A stretch of 64,000 bases of DNA. It comes from Gigaspora rosea. Its lineage: Eukaryota > Glomeromycota > Glomeromycetes > Diversisporales > Gigasporaceae. A program made the translations under genes and the position numbers. Position 1 is the stretch's first letter; each line of letters begins with the position of its first letter. Under the pieces are notes generated by a model. The model was given only the letters and a program-made list of their open reading frames with translations. It made no database searches and was not told the DNA's origin. The stretch covers positions 81,093 through 145,092 of the forward strand of contig QKWP01001170.1 of NCBI GenBank assembly GCA_003550325.1. Direction: 5' to 3'. This document shows positions 34,201 through 46,427 of this stretch, piece after piece.

Positions 34201-37200
34201 TCTGCAATGTTTCATAAAATCCTTGTGTAAGCTTAATGCTCAAGCATGTGGCATTCAACTTAATGAAGAATTTCAAATAACTGGTCAAGAATTAAAATTA
34301 TTAGATGATTATATACATAAACCTGTTACTTTAAGTGCTTCGCATACCAATGTAAGAAAAATAATTTTATATTTACTTACATTTTATGTATTAAACATAT
34401 ATATTAAACATATTTATTAATCAATCAAATCTTCATTTTTAAAACTATATATATAGAAGAGTTGCAAAAAATCTTTTGCAATTAAAGTATTACATTCTGC
34501 AGTGATTTTAAATATGCATCGAATGATCGTATGTGATCCATCTCTCATTTGGGATTTAGTTACATCTCACTTAATCATAATCACAAATAATATTTCAATT
34601 CCTCATCATATTCGTATACAAGCTTGTGAAGCTCTAGCAGATATTATAATTTCAGCTGTTAATTATATTTCTTTATCACAAATAAAAAATAATGAACGTA
34701 TTCAATCTCAACTTCTTAATTCTCTTTATCAAATGGTTGATAATTCTGAATTAACATCTTTACGTTCTGGTAATGGAATTTATACTGAAATTCAAAGAAT
34801 TAGATTAGAAACATTAAATAAATTACTAGAAACTTCTGGTAGATCTGGATATTCTTTTACTTTTGGATGGAATATTATTTTAGATATAATTAAAAGTGTT
34901 TGTGTATATGTAGATTCTGGCAAGACAATGGAAAATGATACTATTAGTGATGATAATCTTAGTGTATTGGATGAATCATTGTTTTATATTTCTGATACAA
35001 AAACTTCAGATTTGGTTCTTGTGGCATTTTCTTCTTTACAACTTATATGTAATGACTTTTTGTTATTGTTATCTCCTAAATATTTAAAAGAGTTGATCAA
35101 AACATTAGGTGCATTTGGTCTACAAATGGATGATTTATATATAAGTTTGAAATCAATTGGACTTTTATGGAATATCTCAGAGTTTATAAAAATTAGACAT
35201 TCTGATCATAATTATGATATTAATATGATCAAAAATTTTGCACTTGATACAAGTGATATCGATAAAGTTATTATAAGAGAATCTACATCTATTATGGATA
35301 TACTTTGGATGTTATTATTATCTCAACTTTTGAAAATTTGTTCAGATGCTCGGTCAGAAGTACGAAATTTAGCTATTCAAACAATAATTCGCTCAATTGC
35401 TGTTTATAGCTCTGAGTTAGAGATAAGAACGTTGCATATGTGTATCCAAAAAATTTTATTTTCACTTCTTGATTCATTAAAGCGTACACCTGAACAAAAT
35501 CAAGATTTGAACCTGACATTTCATAAAGAATTTGATGGATTTCTATTTTGTCAATCAAGAAATACAATTGATAAACAATGGGATGAGACTAAAATTTTAG
35601 CTTTAACTGGAATTTCTAAGCTTTTTAAAAATTTTATATCAACATTAATAAATTTTGATGGATTTCAACAACTATGGGAATCATTACTTTCTCAATTTGA
35701 ATATTTTTGTTTATATTCGAATTTAGATATTTCTATTGCTGCTTTCAAATCTTTCAACATTGTAATACAACATCCTTTTCAAGACAAATTTCAATCTAAT
35801 AATAAACTTTATAAAAAGATTTTATTATTTTGGCAAATAGCTTGGAATTATTGGGAAAAAATTGGTTTAGGAATTATTACAACTTCAGATCAAAATTATA
35901 TTTCGGATATAAAAAGTTCAACAATACTTTTTACACAAGATGCTCTTAGAATTTATTTTTTAATTTTTGGTGATATTTACAAAATAATTCATTCCGAATT
36001 TACAATACATGAATTAAAAAGATTTTTTAAAATTTCTTATGGTATATTAACTTATTCAAATAGTCCATTTTATATGTCAGATTCTGATTGTATTTCACCC
36101 TTACAAGAATCTATATTAGAAATTATTGGACAATTTTATTTAAGTTTTTCAAATGTACCTGTAGTAATTTTAGAAAATTTTGCTGATTATATTACTCTTG
36201 CATTTACAAAAAAACAATCGGACGAAAAATTAAAAGGAATATATGGATCTGTTGAACAACAAATCTTGATAAAAGAAGCAAACTCAAGTAATAAACTTAT
36301 AAATGGAGAAATTACTGGCTTATCAACATCCAAAAAATCATATTCAACAGTTACTTATATTGCATTTTCAAAAACTGTTATGCAATTAGTTAATGATTTA
36401 TTTAAAACTTATGTTAATGATCAAATAGTTTATTTAGAAAGAGTTTTTAAAAAGATTATGAAGGTATTTTTTTTAGGAATTAATATATCTGATATTATGA
36501 AAATTAATGTAATATTAATTTTGAGATTGATTTATTTTTTTAATATAGGCATATAGTGTTCCTATGAAATTAAAATATGATTGTCCTCTATCAGGAAAGT
36601 ATGATAACAATACTGTACTTTGGAAAGTAGCATCAATCGCATTTTTGGATGTAGTAAATCATGGATTATGTGCTTTGGATCGTATTGGTGATGGTAATAA
36701 TGTTAAATTTTATAATAAATATATAGCCTGATTTTATATTAATATATTATTATTGCTATTTTTAAAGCAATTTCTGAAGAATGTATTGTAAGCATATGGG
36801 AACAAATATTAGATGTTCTTCATAATACTTTAGCACCTAAAAGGTACTTTTTTTTGATTTTCTATACTTTTCAAATTACTACGATCATTAAGATCATTAA
36901 ATGATTACCTATCGCATAGAAATCCTAAAATCTACAAAATTTCTTTAAATTCATTTTTGCCCAAAAATAAGAATAATTTTAAAGATTCCTTGTTGAATAC
37001 TAATTTTCAAGTATAATATCTAATTATTAATTTGTATTTTGCAGTATATTCAAATTTTTAATTTATACAATTTTCTGATCAAAGTAATTTGAAAAGTGCA
37101 GTAATTTATATTAACATATAAACTATTAATTCTTTTTTTTCATTTCTAGCAAACCACCGCCATCTATCCAAGTTGAGCAGCTAAATATAGATGAATCATT

Positions 37201-38128
37201 TGATATAAAGTTTCTTTCAGAATTACAAACACGAGTTTTAATTCATCTGGGACATTCACGTGTTCCTCAATCTCTCATATATAATGTAATCAAAGTAATA
37301 TATGAAGGATCAAAATTGTATTATTCTGAAACTGATAAACAAACGATTTGGAATGAAAGCATCGATGAAAATTTTCCGTTTTCTGATGATTTGGAAATAC
37401 AATGTTGTAATCAAATGTTAAAAAATATTGATGGTGTACCAGTTTCTATCATACCAGTAGAACGAGAAAGATTTGCCTTTGCTTGTTTACAATGTTTGTT
37501 TGAACTATGCTCTGATGAAAAAAACGGTAATTATTAATTGATTGTTTTTATATTTTTGAATATAATAATTGATTAGTATTTATATTTTTAGATTATTTTG
37601 ATATAAGGCAAAGAATAGCTAAAGTAGCTGCTCCTATCTTACTAAAACGATGTGCTTTTGTAATCTATAACTATACTATTGACCAATCATTATTTGGAAA
37701 GATTCCTTTCTTAAGGTATGTTTATAGATTAAAAAAATTAATAACATTTTATTTTTTAAAAATTTAGAATAATTTGATAATTTTTAGGATAAGGAATGAT
37801 GAATTATCATTTGTATTGCGAAAACTAATCGAATTACGATTTAGAAAAAATATATTATATTTTAATAAAAATTCAACAACTAGTAAGCTTTAATAACTAA
37901 AATATTTAGTATTATTTTATAATAATTTATAATAATATTTTTTTTATTCAAGGCCTCTTGAAAAAACATATTTTATCAGGTCAAAATGCACATTTATTTT
38001 ATTTGCATCCTGTTATAAGTGAAGCTGTTTGTTTAAAAGATTCTAATATCGGTGATTTATTAAAAGAATGCTTAAGAAAAGTTGGAGAGGAATTAGGAGT
38101 TTATAGAATTAATATTAGATATATATAG
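31225..38128 (+). CDS. MON2: MON2 homologue, Golgi/endosome trafficking scaffold, 16 exons
   Basis: The exons are 31225-31308, 31386-31452, 31543-31667, 31740-31874, 31961-32093, 32202-32419, 32518-32661, 32744-33081, 33199-34351, 34457-36463, 36549-36693, 36768-36843, 37150-37526, 37592-37715, 37788-37882 and 37953-38128. All introns are GT-AG, and the 5397 joined bases give 1798 codons plus a stop. MON2 is a large HEAT/armadillo-type relative of Sec7 ARF-GEFs that lacks the Sec7 domain. It works with Dop1 and the flippase Neo1/ATP9A at the trans-Golgi and endosomes. Diagnostic stretches in order are the N-terminal ETKRRHPEIKE-AAEKS, ARDAYYIFQDLC, LVKFLEPGYPLWQRV, SWPGLLAALSFFL and STPRDAFITFLCK, then SIGLLWNISEFIK and the C-terminal Mon2 region. 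Residues about 655-705 are a low-complexity TSEATPFE-type linker. The length is close to the animal protein. The start was chosen for its homologous first residues. Confidence 0.95.
32111..32163. repeat. Tandem TATACTGTAT repeat in MON2 intron 5
   Basis: Four near-perfect copies of a 12-base unit around TATTATACTGTA lie within the intron between exons 5 and 6. No coding effect. Confidence 0.7.
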
Positions 38129-38470
38129 TTGTTATAAAAAGGATTGATAATAGTATTAATAATTAATTAGCCTTTTTAAAATAGACTTATAATTAATTAT
38201 GTATTCTTTTAATATCAATATAATTTTATATGAAATGATATAGTTTTATATGAAATTATAATTAGTGGTAGTTAGAAGTTTCTAATAGTATTTCAAAAAG
38301 GCTTATTTTTGTATATACAATATTTAATACTAATTTTTTTTTATAAGAATTGGGTTTAATTTGCCATTCTTTGAAAAATATATATATTAACATAAACTAC
38401 TATAGATATATTTTAGTAAAATCTACAAATAAGTTTATTGAATTTTTTTAAAAAAGAAACTTATATCAAA

Positions 38471-38640
38471 AAATTTTTAGTGCAGTTCTGTGCAGATTTG
38501 TAAAAATAAAGATGGTTGCATAATTTGAAGTTTTGTATAGAATTGTATTTAATTACTGTATTTGAAGTTTTGCACAGATTTTCATTTAATTCATCATTTA
38601 GTTTTTTACAAATCTGCACATAACAGTACTAAAATTTTTT
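38471..38640. mobile_element. MITE with TGTGCAGATTTGTAAAAA arms
   Basis: The left AAATTTTTAGTGCAGTTCTG and the inverted right AAATTTTAGTACTGTTATG are both followed by TGCAGATTTGTAAAAA. No coding sequence is present. Confidence 0.55.
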
Positions 38641-38779
38641 CTAATATACAATAGAACCAAAAGCTAATAAGCAAAGTATATAAAAATTGAGACAAAACAT
38701 AAGCAATAATGCAATTCAAGAGTACCTCTAACTGCAAGTATTAGTCAAAACTATAGTACAAGTTACCAAAGATTAGATA

Positions 38780-38953
38780 CAGTCATCCTCCTCTATAATC
38801 ATTTCCTATATAATCACAACTCCTGTACAATTACATTAAATTTTGAGACAATTTATTAATAAACTTATAAAAAAATACTTCTATATAATCACACTCTTTT
38901 ATAATTACTAATTTTTTTGATACAAACTGTGTGATTATAGAGGAGGAAGACTG
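38780..38953. mobile_element. TA-flanked MITE, pogo/mariner type
   Basis: The ends CAGTCATCCTCCTCTATAAT and, inverted, CAGTCTTCCTCCTCTATAAT differ at one base, with TA on both sides. Inner CACA and AATTAC motifs are also inverted. It is 174 bp, non-coding and apparently recent. Confidence 0.75.
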
Positions 38954-40768
38954 TAATATCTGAGTAGAACAGAAATTACTTTAAAGGTTTGATAGCAAAT
39001 AGCTTTTGGTACAATGGGCCCATTTAGATAAAACAGCTACCAAAATATTCATCTCAATGAGATAATTCTAATAAGGCCCAAGATTATTAAAATTCAATTA
39101 CAAGTTTCTGAGATCATTAAGAATTTGTATTACTTTATGTGTTTAAAAATTGATTAAATATAAATATCTAAATGAAAAGTCCTTAATGATCTTAGCTTTG
39201 GTAATTAAATTTGGATTATTTTATGCTCTTTAGAATACTCTGGTAGTCATTTTATTCAAATTGAACCACTGGATCAAAAGTTATTTACTATCAAACATTT
39301 TAAATCTTTTAATAATATTTTAAATATGTGCAAATATATACTTATTGGCCTTTGGTTACATAACTATGACTAGGTAGTTTATTTATATAATCACTAAATA
39401 GAGCACAACCAACTTGTAATTATAGAGAGTTCAGAATATACTTTTGAGAATATAATATTTTACTAACAAAAATTATTGTAAAAGCTATTTCTAGCTTCAA
39501 AAAATGCTTTAATTACTGTGCAGAAAATAACCAAAAATAATTAATAAGCTTAGTAACTTCACTAAAAACAAATATTTTACTATTTATTACTTGAATTATT
39601 TATATTAATTCATGATCTATATACCAACCAGAGAAAATATAGTAAAATATGAAAAGAATTAATTACTGGTAGTGTTTTTTCAAATTCTAGAAATCTGGCA
39701 GTGTCAGAACAATATTAGACTTTCTTACTAAACTAACCTTTCTTCACCAAACAGCAAAAGTTGTAAAACATATTCTTGTAATTCTAATAATAGTAAAATC
39801 ATTACTAACAAAAACTTCCTTAACTATTTAAAACAAGAACACCCATAAGAATATTATGGATTTGATACTATCTAGTTATATATTTAATTATTTATATGCA
39901 TTTAAAATACTTTATTGTATATTAAATACTAACACTATGTCTTAGTTTTGTTCCTTACAGATCATGACTAACAGTAACTCTTTTGACTATTTAAAACAAG
40001 AACACTATACGATATATCAAGAATATCACAGATTTGATACATACTAACTTCAAACATTTATAACTCAGAATGATTTAGCATTCTGTTGGGGTTATGATTC
40101 TTTGAGGTTCATTCGTCTGGATTTCAAATAGTTTGTCACTATAATATTTTGTTTATATTACTAACCTTGTACTTATAAATTAGTTTTTTATAGACATTTA
40201 CTTAAATACAATTGTAATTATGGATTTGGATCTTAATGAAAACAACATAAATATAACCGAGTATTTTAAAGAATCTTATAATGTAATATAGCTAACAATA
40301 TAGAGTTATTATCTTTGAAAGAAGATAACTTATTTAATGGCTTTAAAAGACTAAATTTTAATATATTAATTTTCTAAATCCAAAGAGTTAAAATAAGACT
40401 TTAATATGTAACAATAATAAATATAGCAGAAAGTGGCAAGGAAGTTCATAAATAAACAATTCTCTGTAAACACTCAGATTTATTTAAACCAAAAATACTA
40501 AAAAAGTCAAGTAATTTAGCTCGAATACAATACTAGTTCTTTCATGTTCTTCAAAGAGTAATAATAGTTTTCAGGTATTTGTTACTACTCTAAATGATAA
40601 TTATAACCATGATTTATCACCTGAAGTGATTTAGATTAAAAAAAATAAACAGTTTATAGAAGAAATACAGGAAGAATTAAATTTTCTGTCACTAAAATAT
40701 TATCTTGGTACAACTATAGTATGTCATATCTTAAAAAAAAAGTTTACTTCTCACCCTATATTTGCTAA

Positions 40769-41681
40769 GGGAGGCGCCAGAAATCAGCTGATTTCTTGGG
40801 GAGAGGGGGTCTCTGGCCTAGTCAGGTTACTATATATCCTTTATTCTGATTGGCTAATACAACATATTATATATAATATATATTTAAATATACTATATAT
40901 AAAAATTTTATTAGTTAATAACTTTTGATCTACTGGCCCAATTTGAATGATTTAACTACCAAAATGATCCTCTCAAAGAGAGGATTCTAACAAGCCCAAA
41001 ATCACGAGAATCTGATCACAGGATCATAAGATCGATATAGATTTGTGTATTATTACTACATATATAGTAATAATGCACAAATCTATATCGATTTTATGAT
41101 CCTGTAATTAGATTCTTGTGGTTTTGGGCTTGTTAAAATCCTCTCTTTGAGAGGATCATTTTGGTAGTTAAATCATTCAAATTGGACCAGTGGATCAAAA
41201 ATTATTTATTATATTCTATATAATATTTAATAGTATATAACTTTTGATCTATGGTCCAATTTAGATGATTTAACTACCAAAATGATCCTCTCAAAGAGAA
41301 GATTCCAACAAGCCCAAAGTCACAAAAATCTAATCACAGAATTATAAGATCGATATATATTTGCATATTATTACTATATAGTATTTTATTTAATAAATAC
41401 TATATAGCAATGATATGAAAATCTATATCGTTCTTATGATTCTGTGATTAGATTTTTGAGATTTCAGGCTTGTTAGAATCCTCTCTTTGAGAGGATCATT
41501 TTGGTAGTTAAATTATCTAAATTGGACCAGTAGATCAAAAGTTATTAACTATTAAAGTTTATAAATATTTTTAATAATAATTTAATATATATAAAATTTG
41601 ATTGGCTATTAAACCAGTCAGGTAGGGGGAGGGTGGTAGGGGGTATAGTAAATAGAAATCAGGTGATTTCTGGCGCTCCCC
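40769..41681. mobile_element. PIF/Harbinger-like element with two internal palindromes
   Basis: TAA lies outside both ends (40766-40768 and 41682-41684). The ends GGGAGGCGCCAGAAATCA and, inverted, GGGGAGCGCCAGAAATCA differ at two bases. Removal of the element with one TAA restores continuous reading of the MULE relic (PIFAKDL). Inside are two consecutive long palindromes (about 40917-41212 and 41227-41545), both built on AACTACCAAAATGATCCTCT and its inverse, with different centres. Confidence 0.75.
40917..41545. repeat. Two tandem palindromes of one family
   Basis: Each palindrome is about 300 bases with arms starting TTTTGATCTACTGG or TTTTGATCTATGG and closing with the inverse. The second is a diverged copy of the first. 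A much older relative lies at about 38985-39300. Confidence 0.75.
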
Positions 41682-42310
41682 TAAGGATCTTATATTAGTG
41701 TCAGCCATCATGTAGTGCAATTAAATGTGATGCATTATAGTTTTATAAGCAACTATTATATTCAAACAATAGAAAGATTCTCATTGGTTTGTTAAGATTA
41801 TATGAAAAAAACCAATACTTTGATTAATTTGTTTTGGATGAGTCCTAAACAAATCATATTATGGTATGAATTTAATAAGGTAGTTGGGTATAATAATACT
41901 ATAAGTACTAACAGGTACAATATGCTCCTTTTTTTATTTTATAGTACAAAATGATAACATGTAGTCTTATATTGTTGCCCAGGCTTTTGTTTGCAATAAA
42001 ACAACTGAAACATATCAATGGGTTCTTAAAATGACCAAGAAAGCAACAAATAATAGATGTTCTTATATGTTTGTAACTGATGGCGATCTAGCAATGGAAT
42101 GTGCAATAATTTTAAAGTATCAAAAGATGTAACATCTCTTTTGCATTTGGTATATTAAGGAAAGCATTAATAAATGTTACAAAAGAAGTTGGGAAATCAA
42201 TTTGATAACTTTTATTACAAGTTTGGCAATATCAAAATGCAGATACTTTACAAGTCTTTGAATACTATGGAACTAGCTTATAGCTTTTCTGATACAAAAT
42301 TGTGTCTGAG

Positions 42311-42658
42311 TAGGACCCCAAAAAATATATAAATAGGTTAGATTAATTATAAAATTACCAAAAATAAAAATTTTGCAGAAAAAACTTTAAAAATAAGCAA
42401 AAAATTACAATAAATAAAAAAGATCTGCATAAAAAACATCAAAAATAAGCAAACTAATACCTGATCTATCTATGTATATGTTGTGTCCCGATGCCCGATT
42501 TGGAATCGGGCTGCCCCAGATGAGAATTTTGTAGCAAAATTAGGACTTTAGGTGACTTTAGGGTTAGGGTTAGGCTAGAGTTAGAGGTAGGATTAGGCCA
42601 GATTCCAAATTGGGACAAATTCTTATCTGGGACACTACATATATTTTGGAGTCCTATT
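42311..42658. mobile_element. MITE, GGACCCC-AAATATA family, copy 2, with nested element
   Basis: The ends TAGGACCCCAAAAAATATAT and the inverse of TAGGACTCCAAAATATAT are interrupted near the right end by 42479-42639. Confidence 0.6.
42479..42639. mobile_element. Nested TIR element with TATA flanks
   Basis: The ends TGTTGTGTCCC and, inverted, TGTAGTGTCCC are enclosed by TATA on both sides. The inner arms TTTGGAATC and CCCAGATGAGAATTT recur inverted. The core carries telomere-like TTAGGGTTAGGG wording (about 42550-42575). Confidence 0.6.
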
Positions 42659-42804
42659 TGAGTATTAACTCTATAATAGTTTCTTTTCATGAGTGCATAT
42701 CTTTACTGCCATAATATTTACACTTAGCATTCAAACTATATTATTTGTCAAAAGTCAGAATGCATGCATTAAGCAAATGTTAGAGAATAGCAATACATTA
42801 CTAT

Positions 42805-43032
42805 CAGTGTTGGCTTGACCAGACCAATTTGACCAATTTGACCGGTCTGGTCAAAGGACCTGTACTGGTCAAATTGGTCAAATAGCATATTTAAATATAA
42901 TTTATTATATAATATATATATAATATTTATATAATAGACTTGACCAATTTGACCAGTATGCCCAATTGACCAATTTGACCAGACCAATTTGACCAGCAAA
43001 TTTTTGGTTGACCGCCATATCACCCAACACTG
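42805..43032. mobile_element. Non-autonomous hAT MITE with TTGACCA arrays
   Basis: Perfect 8-bp duplications ATTACTAT flank ends CAGTGTTGG and the inverse CCAACACTG. Both sides carry tandem TTGACCAGACCAATTTGACC-type units. It is 228 bp with no coding sequence. Confidence 0.85.
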
Positions 43033-43040
43033 ATTACTAT

Positions 43041-43985
43041 ATAAATTAGATAAAGTATTAATGGAATATAGCAAAGAGAAAAAAAAGCAATTTGAAAAAT
43101 AGAAAAAAGATATTTCTATAACAAATGCAAATTTTATTTTTTTTTATTAAATCTTTAGCTAAATGTTGTTACAATGCTATAGCCTTCTTGTATAGAATAT
43201 AGCAAAGTAACAAGATCACCCGGTGCAGTTATGTATTTATAAATATACATTGGTAAAGTGTTCTTTTTACTTCATAGCAGGAGGCAAACAGTTTGTTATA
43301 AAGATAGTATATAATTTTATTAGATAATATAAGATAGTAATAAGCCTTGCCTGTAGGAATTACTCTAGAGAGGGAAATATTACACTTTACAAGATAATAA
43401 TAAAGGGATAAGAATATTATCCTAAGCTAAGATTCTAGGTGAAGGTATTGAACTCTAACTTTTGCAGAAAGAGAGAAATGCTTCCTTTTTTATAACCTTT
43501 CTATCCTAAGAGGTGTAACAATTCTATTGTTAATTTGTACAGAGATAACTAGAGATAATTATTGCATTATTGTAGAGATAGAGGTATTTGTACAGAGGTA
43601 ATTAGAGATATTTGTTTGGAGTAAACAGAGATATTTGTGGAGTGATAGATGGGGATATTTGTATAAAGATACATGGAGTTATTTGTACAGAGGTAGATGG
43701 GATATTTGTACAAAGAAACCTTGAGTTACCTAGTGTAACCAAGCCGCAGTATTGTGGCGCAGTTACTGTGCCTCATCCTTTTACCCAATAGAATTTTTTC
43801 CTATAGTTATATACTATATAATATATGATAATAAAATAATAAAATATTTAATATAATAATAATAATATGACTAAATATATAATAATAAAATATCAACTAT
43901 ATAAAATAATTTATACATTCATGAAATCTATTTTGCACTACATCACTACACTATCCTAAAAACCTGGTTTGTACCATTTTCCTCC
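43041..43985 (-). mobile_element. Putative 3' LTR region of the Ty3/Gypsy element
   Basis: On the minus strand a purine tract AAGGGGAGGAAAATGG (about 43974-43992) is followed by TGGTACAAACC, as expected where a polypurine tract meets a 3' LTR. It lies downstream of the pol relic. The interval contains imperfect repeats of GAGATATTTGTACAGAG (43545-43720) and TA-rich DNA. The far LTR border and a second LTR were not found. Confidence 0.35.
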
Positions 43986-45100
43986 CCTTAAAAATTTTGC
44001 TCCGCAAAATCTAAACATTCCTTTGTTGTTTACAAAAATCAACAAGTTCTGCAAAATTTTCCTTGTTGATATTATTAAAGTCCTTTATCTTTAACCTGTG
44101 GGTCCAGTATATTTGTTTATACCCACAAATAGTAAACAAGTAGAAAACTCGTTTAAAAGTTTTTACTTGATTGTCTCCAATTGGTTCAGTAATTGAACTT
44201 CTATTATTTCACAATATTGATCGCATGTGAAAGATATAAGCCTAGACATGGATCCTGTTATAATTTGTACGATGGGTGGCTTCCTTGTATTTCTGGTATA
44301 TTTTCTTGAAACAGGATTTGGGTCACTATTAATAGTCATAGATACATGAACTGGAAATATTTTGTTAGTACTATGGCATACTAAATAATCCTTGATAGCA
44401 GCCAAGGGATCGACAAATGTGGTAATACTCCTGGTATGATCTGCTAGAATAGTGCATGTATGACTATCATCCTGTATGATGGTCACATTGTGTGGATCTA
44501 CAATAATTGTTCCTGCATATTGCAACCTGTTGCAAAGTTATTGGAGTTCACATACTTGTTGGTAGAGTTGGGGTGAAGCCAGGTGGGTCAGGTAGTTATT
44601 TTAATTTCACAAGAGAAGTATTTAGTATTTATATTAATTATAAAAAGAAGTTGGTTGGATTTAGAATGAAAGCAAGATAATTTTAAACTCTTTTTATATC
44701 TTTAAAATTGTTTACTCATATTGCTACTTTGAAACAATTTAATTTAGCTTGGAATATTGGTTCAACCCATACTTTTGCTTCATGATTCCCACATGCTAAT
44801 ATTTACTTGCATGTGCTTTTTTCTGTGTTTCCCATATGTTTTGTATCTGTACTAACCATGTAGCAAAAATTTTGCTTGGCAATGTTTTGCAATACTCAGT
44901 TTCCTCTTGTGTTTTTAGCACTTTTGGCAATTTTATTGTTTCTTCCTCTTCTTAAAATTGTGAGGTCTCTGAACTTTTTAGGCTAATTCATCTAAATTAG
45001 CTTCTATTATTCTAATTGGTGTTCATACAAGGTCTAATTTCTAATTCTGTAAATCACATCTTCATTGTTGTAATTCTCATTGCTTTGTTTATAGACAATT
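43986..45100 (-). pseudogene. Degraded coding region between integrase and putative LTR
   Basis: An open stretch of 120 codons at 44163-44525 (minus) reads AGTIIVDPHNVTIIQDDSHT, SITTFVDPLAAIKDYLVCH and so on. It continues in another frame toward the purine tract (THRLKIKDFNNINKENFAEL, VDFCKQQRNV). Upstream (to about 45100) broken frames give LPSKIFATWLVQIQNIWET. Position suggests an extra reading frame at the 3' end of the Ty3/Gypsy element. I do not recognise the protein. Confidence 0.4.
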
Positions 45101-45589
45101 GATTTTCTATTTTGGAATAATCCTTGTAATTGTCTGATTTTATTTATTTCTGAGTTTTGGATGTTCGTTCCTTCTCAAAAATTTTTTATTTTCCAACTGC
45201 CTTGGTTAATATTCTTTTTTTCTTGTTCTTTTCTTTATTTCCCTTTTCTAAATTAATTTATCTCTTTTTCTTTTAGATAAACTTTTGTTGTCGAAAAACT
45301 TTTGTTGAATTTTCTGCTTTACATTATTTCACTTCTCCCCAGATGTGTATACTTTCGGCTGTGAGCTTAGCTTTAGCACTTGCTATGTGCGAAGCCAGTC
45401 TTTTATGACTGGGTGAGCGCTCTATATTCGGTTTTATTATTACTGTAGTAGTCGCCCTAGTAGATATTTTCTTCTATAACTTGGTCTTTTTTTTTGCACA
45501 AATATAGTGGCCAACACACTTGTATTTATTTTATTCACCTTTTTCCAGTATATAACGCTTAGGAATAGTTGTTTCTAATTCTTTTTATT

Positions 45590-45960
45590 TCATAAATAAC
45601 TAGTACTAAAAAAGCTGATCTGTTTCCTCTCGAATGGCGGCACTTAGAACTACATAATAAACTATCAAAAGCAAGTACAAGAAATAAGTCCTCCCAATAT
45701 CGAAGCTCTTCAACAAGCAAGTTGGCATGAGTGGGTGATTGTTAAATGAAATAGATAGAGGACTTGGGCTGAAAACTTAGAAAACCATAATAGAGAACTG
45801 GAAGAAAAAAATAAAGATTTGGAAGAAGAAAATAGAGAACTGGAGGAAGAAAATAGAGAATTGTGAAAAAGAATTGAAGAATCAAATAAAAGAACAGAAA
45901 AAGTAATTAGAAGAATAGAATAAGCAGAAAGGAGTTGTTGTAATATTTTGTAAAATAGAA
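45590..45960 (+). pseudogene. Glutamate-rich coiled-coil relic
   Basis: The + strand reads KADLFPLEWRHLELHNKLSK. In the next frame it reads VQEISPPNIEALQQASWHEW and AENLENHNRELEEKNKDLEE, then EENRELEEENREL, a stop, and KRIEESNKRTEKVIRRIE. The seven-residue spacing of Leu between Glu/Asn/Arg is a coiled coil. Two or more stops and a frame change break it. Probably a fragment of a transposon- or family-encoded protein. Not recognised. Confidence 0.45.
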
Positions 45961-46117
45961 AATAATTAATAAAATTGATATAATTAAAATAATAATTTTT
46001 TTTTATTTTTTTTCATTATAATTATATAATAATTAATATTGTAATAATAATAATAATAAATAAAATAATAATAAGTTTAAATAATAATAATTAAGAATTA
46101 ATAATAGATAATAAATA

Positions 46118-46320
46118 CAGTCAACACTCTCTAATTCAAACTGCTGGGACTGCTTTTTTTACTATGTAAATATTTGGAAATGTTTAGTTTTCAAAAAGTT
46201 ATATATAGCTTATCCGAACTTTATAATAAAATTTACAAATGTTCTAGGAGATTTTGTTCAGTTTAGAGAAAGTTTAATGGTGTTTAGTTTAGAGAGGTTC
46301 GGATTAGAGAGAAGCGACTA
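46118..46320. mobile_element. Pogo-like MITE (CAGTCRMC-CTCTCTAATYC ends)
   Basis: The left CAGTCAACACTCTCTAATTC and, inverted, the right TAGTCGCTTCTCTCTAATCC are enclosed by TA. Related wording (GATTTTGTTCAGTTTAGAGA; GGATTAGAGAGAGGCAACTG) occurs at 50756-50830 and 55310-55385. Confidence 0.6.
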
Positions 46321-46427
46321 TAATAAATAATAATATTAATAAAGTTAATAAAATCAAAATGTGTTTAACAAAATTATAAGTCTTGGTTTATTGTTGTTTC
46401 GATCACAACTTGTAGTTCCTAGTTTTG

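Larger units (their letters stand above)
38129..40219. other. Downstream of MON2: MITEs and relic palindrome, no gene
   Basis: Apart from the elements listed separately, the AT-rich DNA shows no supported coding sequence. A degraded relative of the palindromes at 40.9-41.5 kb occupies about 38985-39300 (GCTACCAAAATATTCATCTC, AATAAGGCCCAAGATTATTA). Confidence 0.45.
40220..42285 (+). pseudogene. MULE (FAR1-like) transposase relic, split by a palindromic element
   Basis: From ATG near 40220 the + strand reads MDLDLNENNINITEYFKESY and then decays. Around 40585-40765 it reads NYNHDLSPEVI, QFIEEIQEELNFLSLKYYLG and FTSHPIFAK. The reading resumes after the insertion (40769-41681). Around 41940-42220 it gives IVQNDNM, YIVAQAFV, TTETYQWVLKMTKKATNNR, VTDGDLAMECAI and CIWYIKESINKCYKR, the core of a MULE transposase, with the Asp of TDGD and the C-x-W-H-like CIWY. 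Several stops and frame changes show it is dead. The order HNHDLSPE, then TYxW, TDGD and CIW, matches FAR1/Mutator-type proteins (family knowledge). Confidence 0.8.

Noticed and set aside
42550-42575. TTAGGG-like repeats as an internal telomere
   Set aside because: Only two or three units, located inside a small TIR element; similar short GGGTTAGGG runs in other MITEs suggest element sequence, not telomere.
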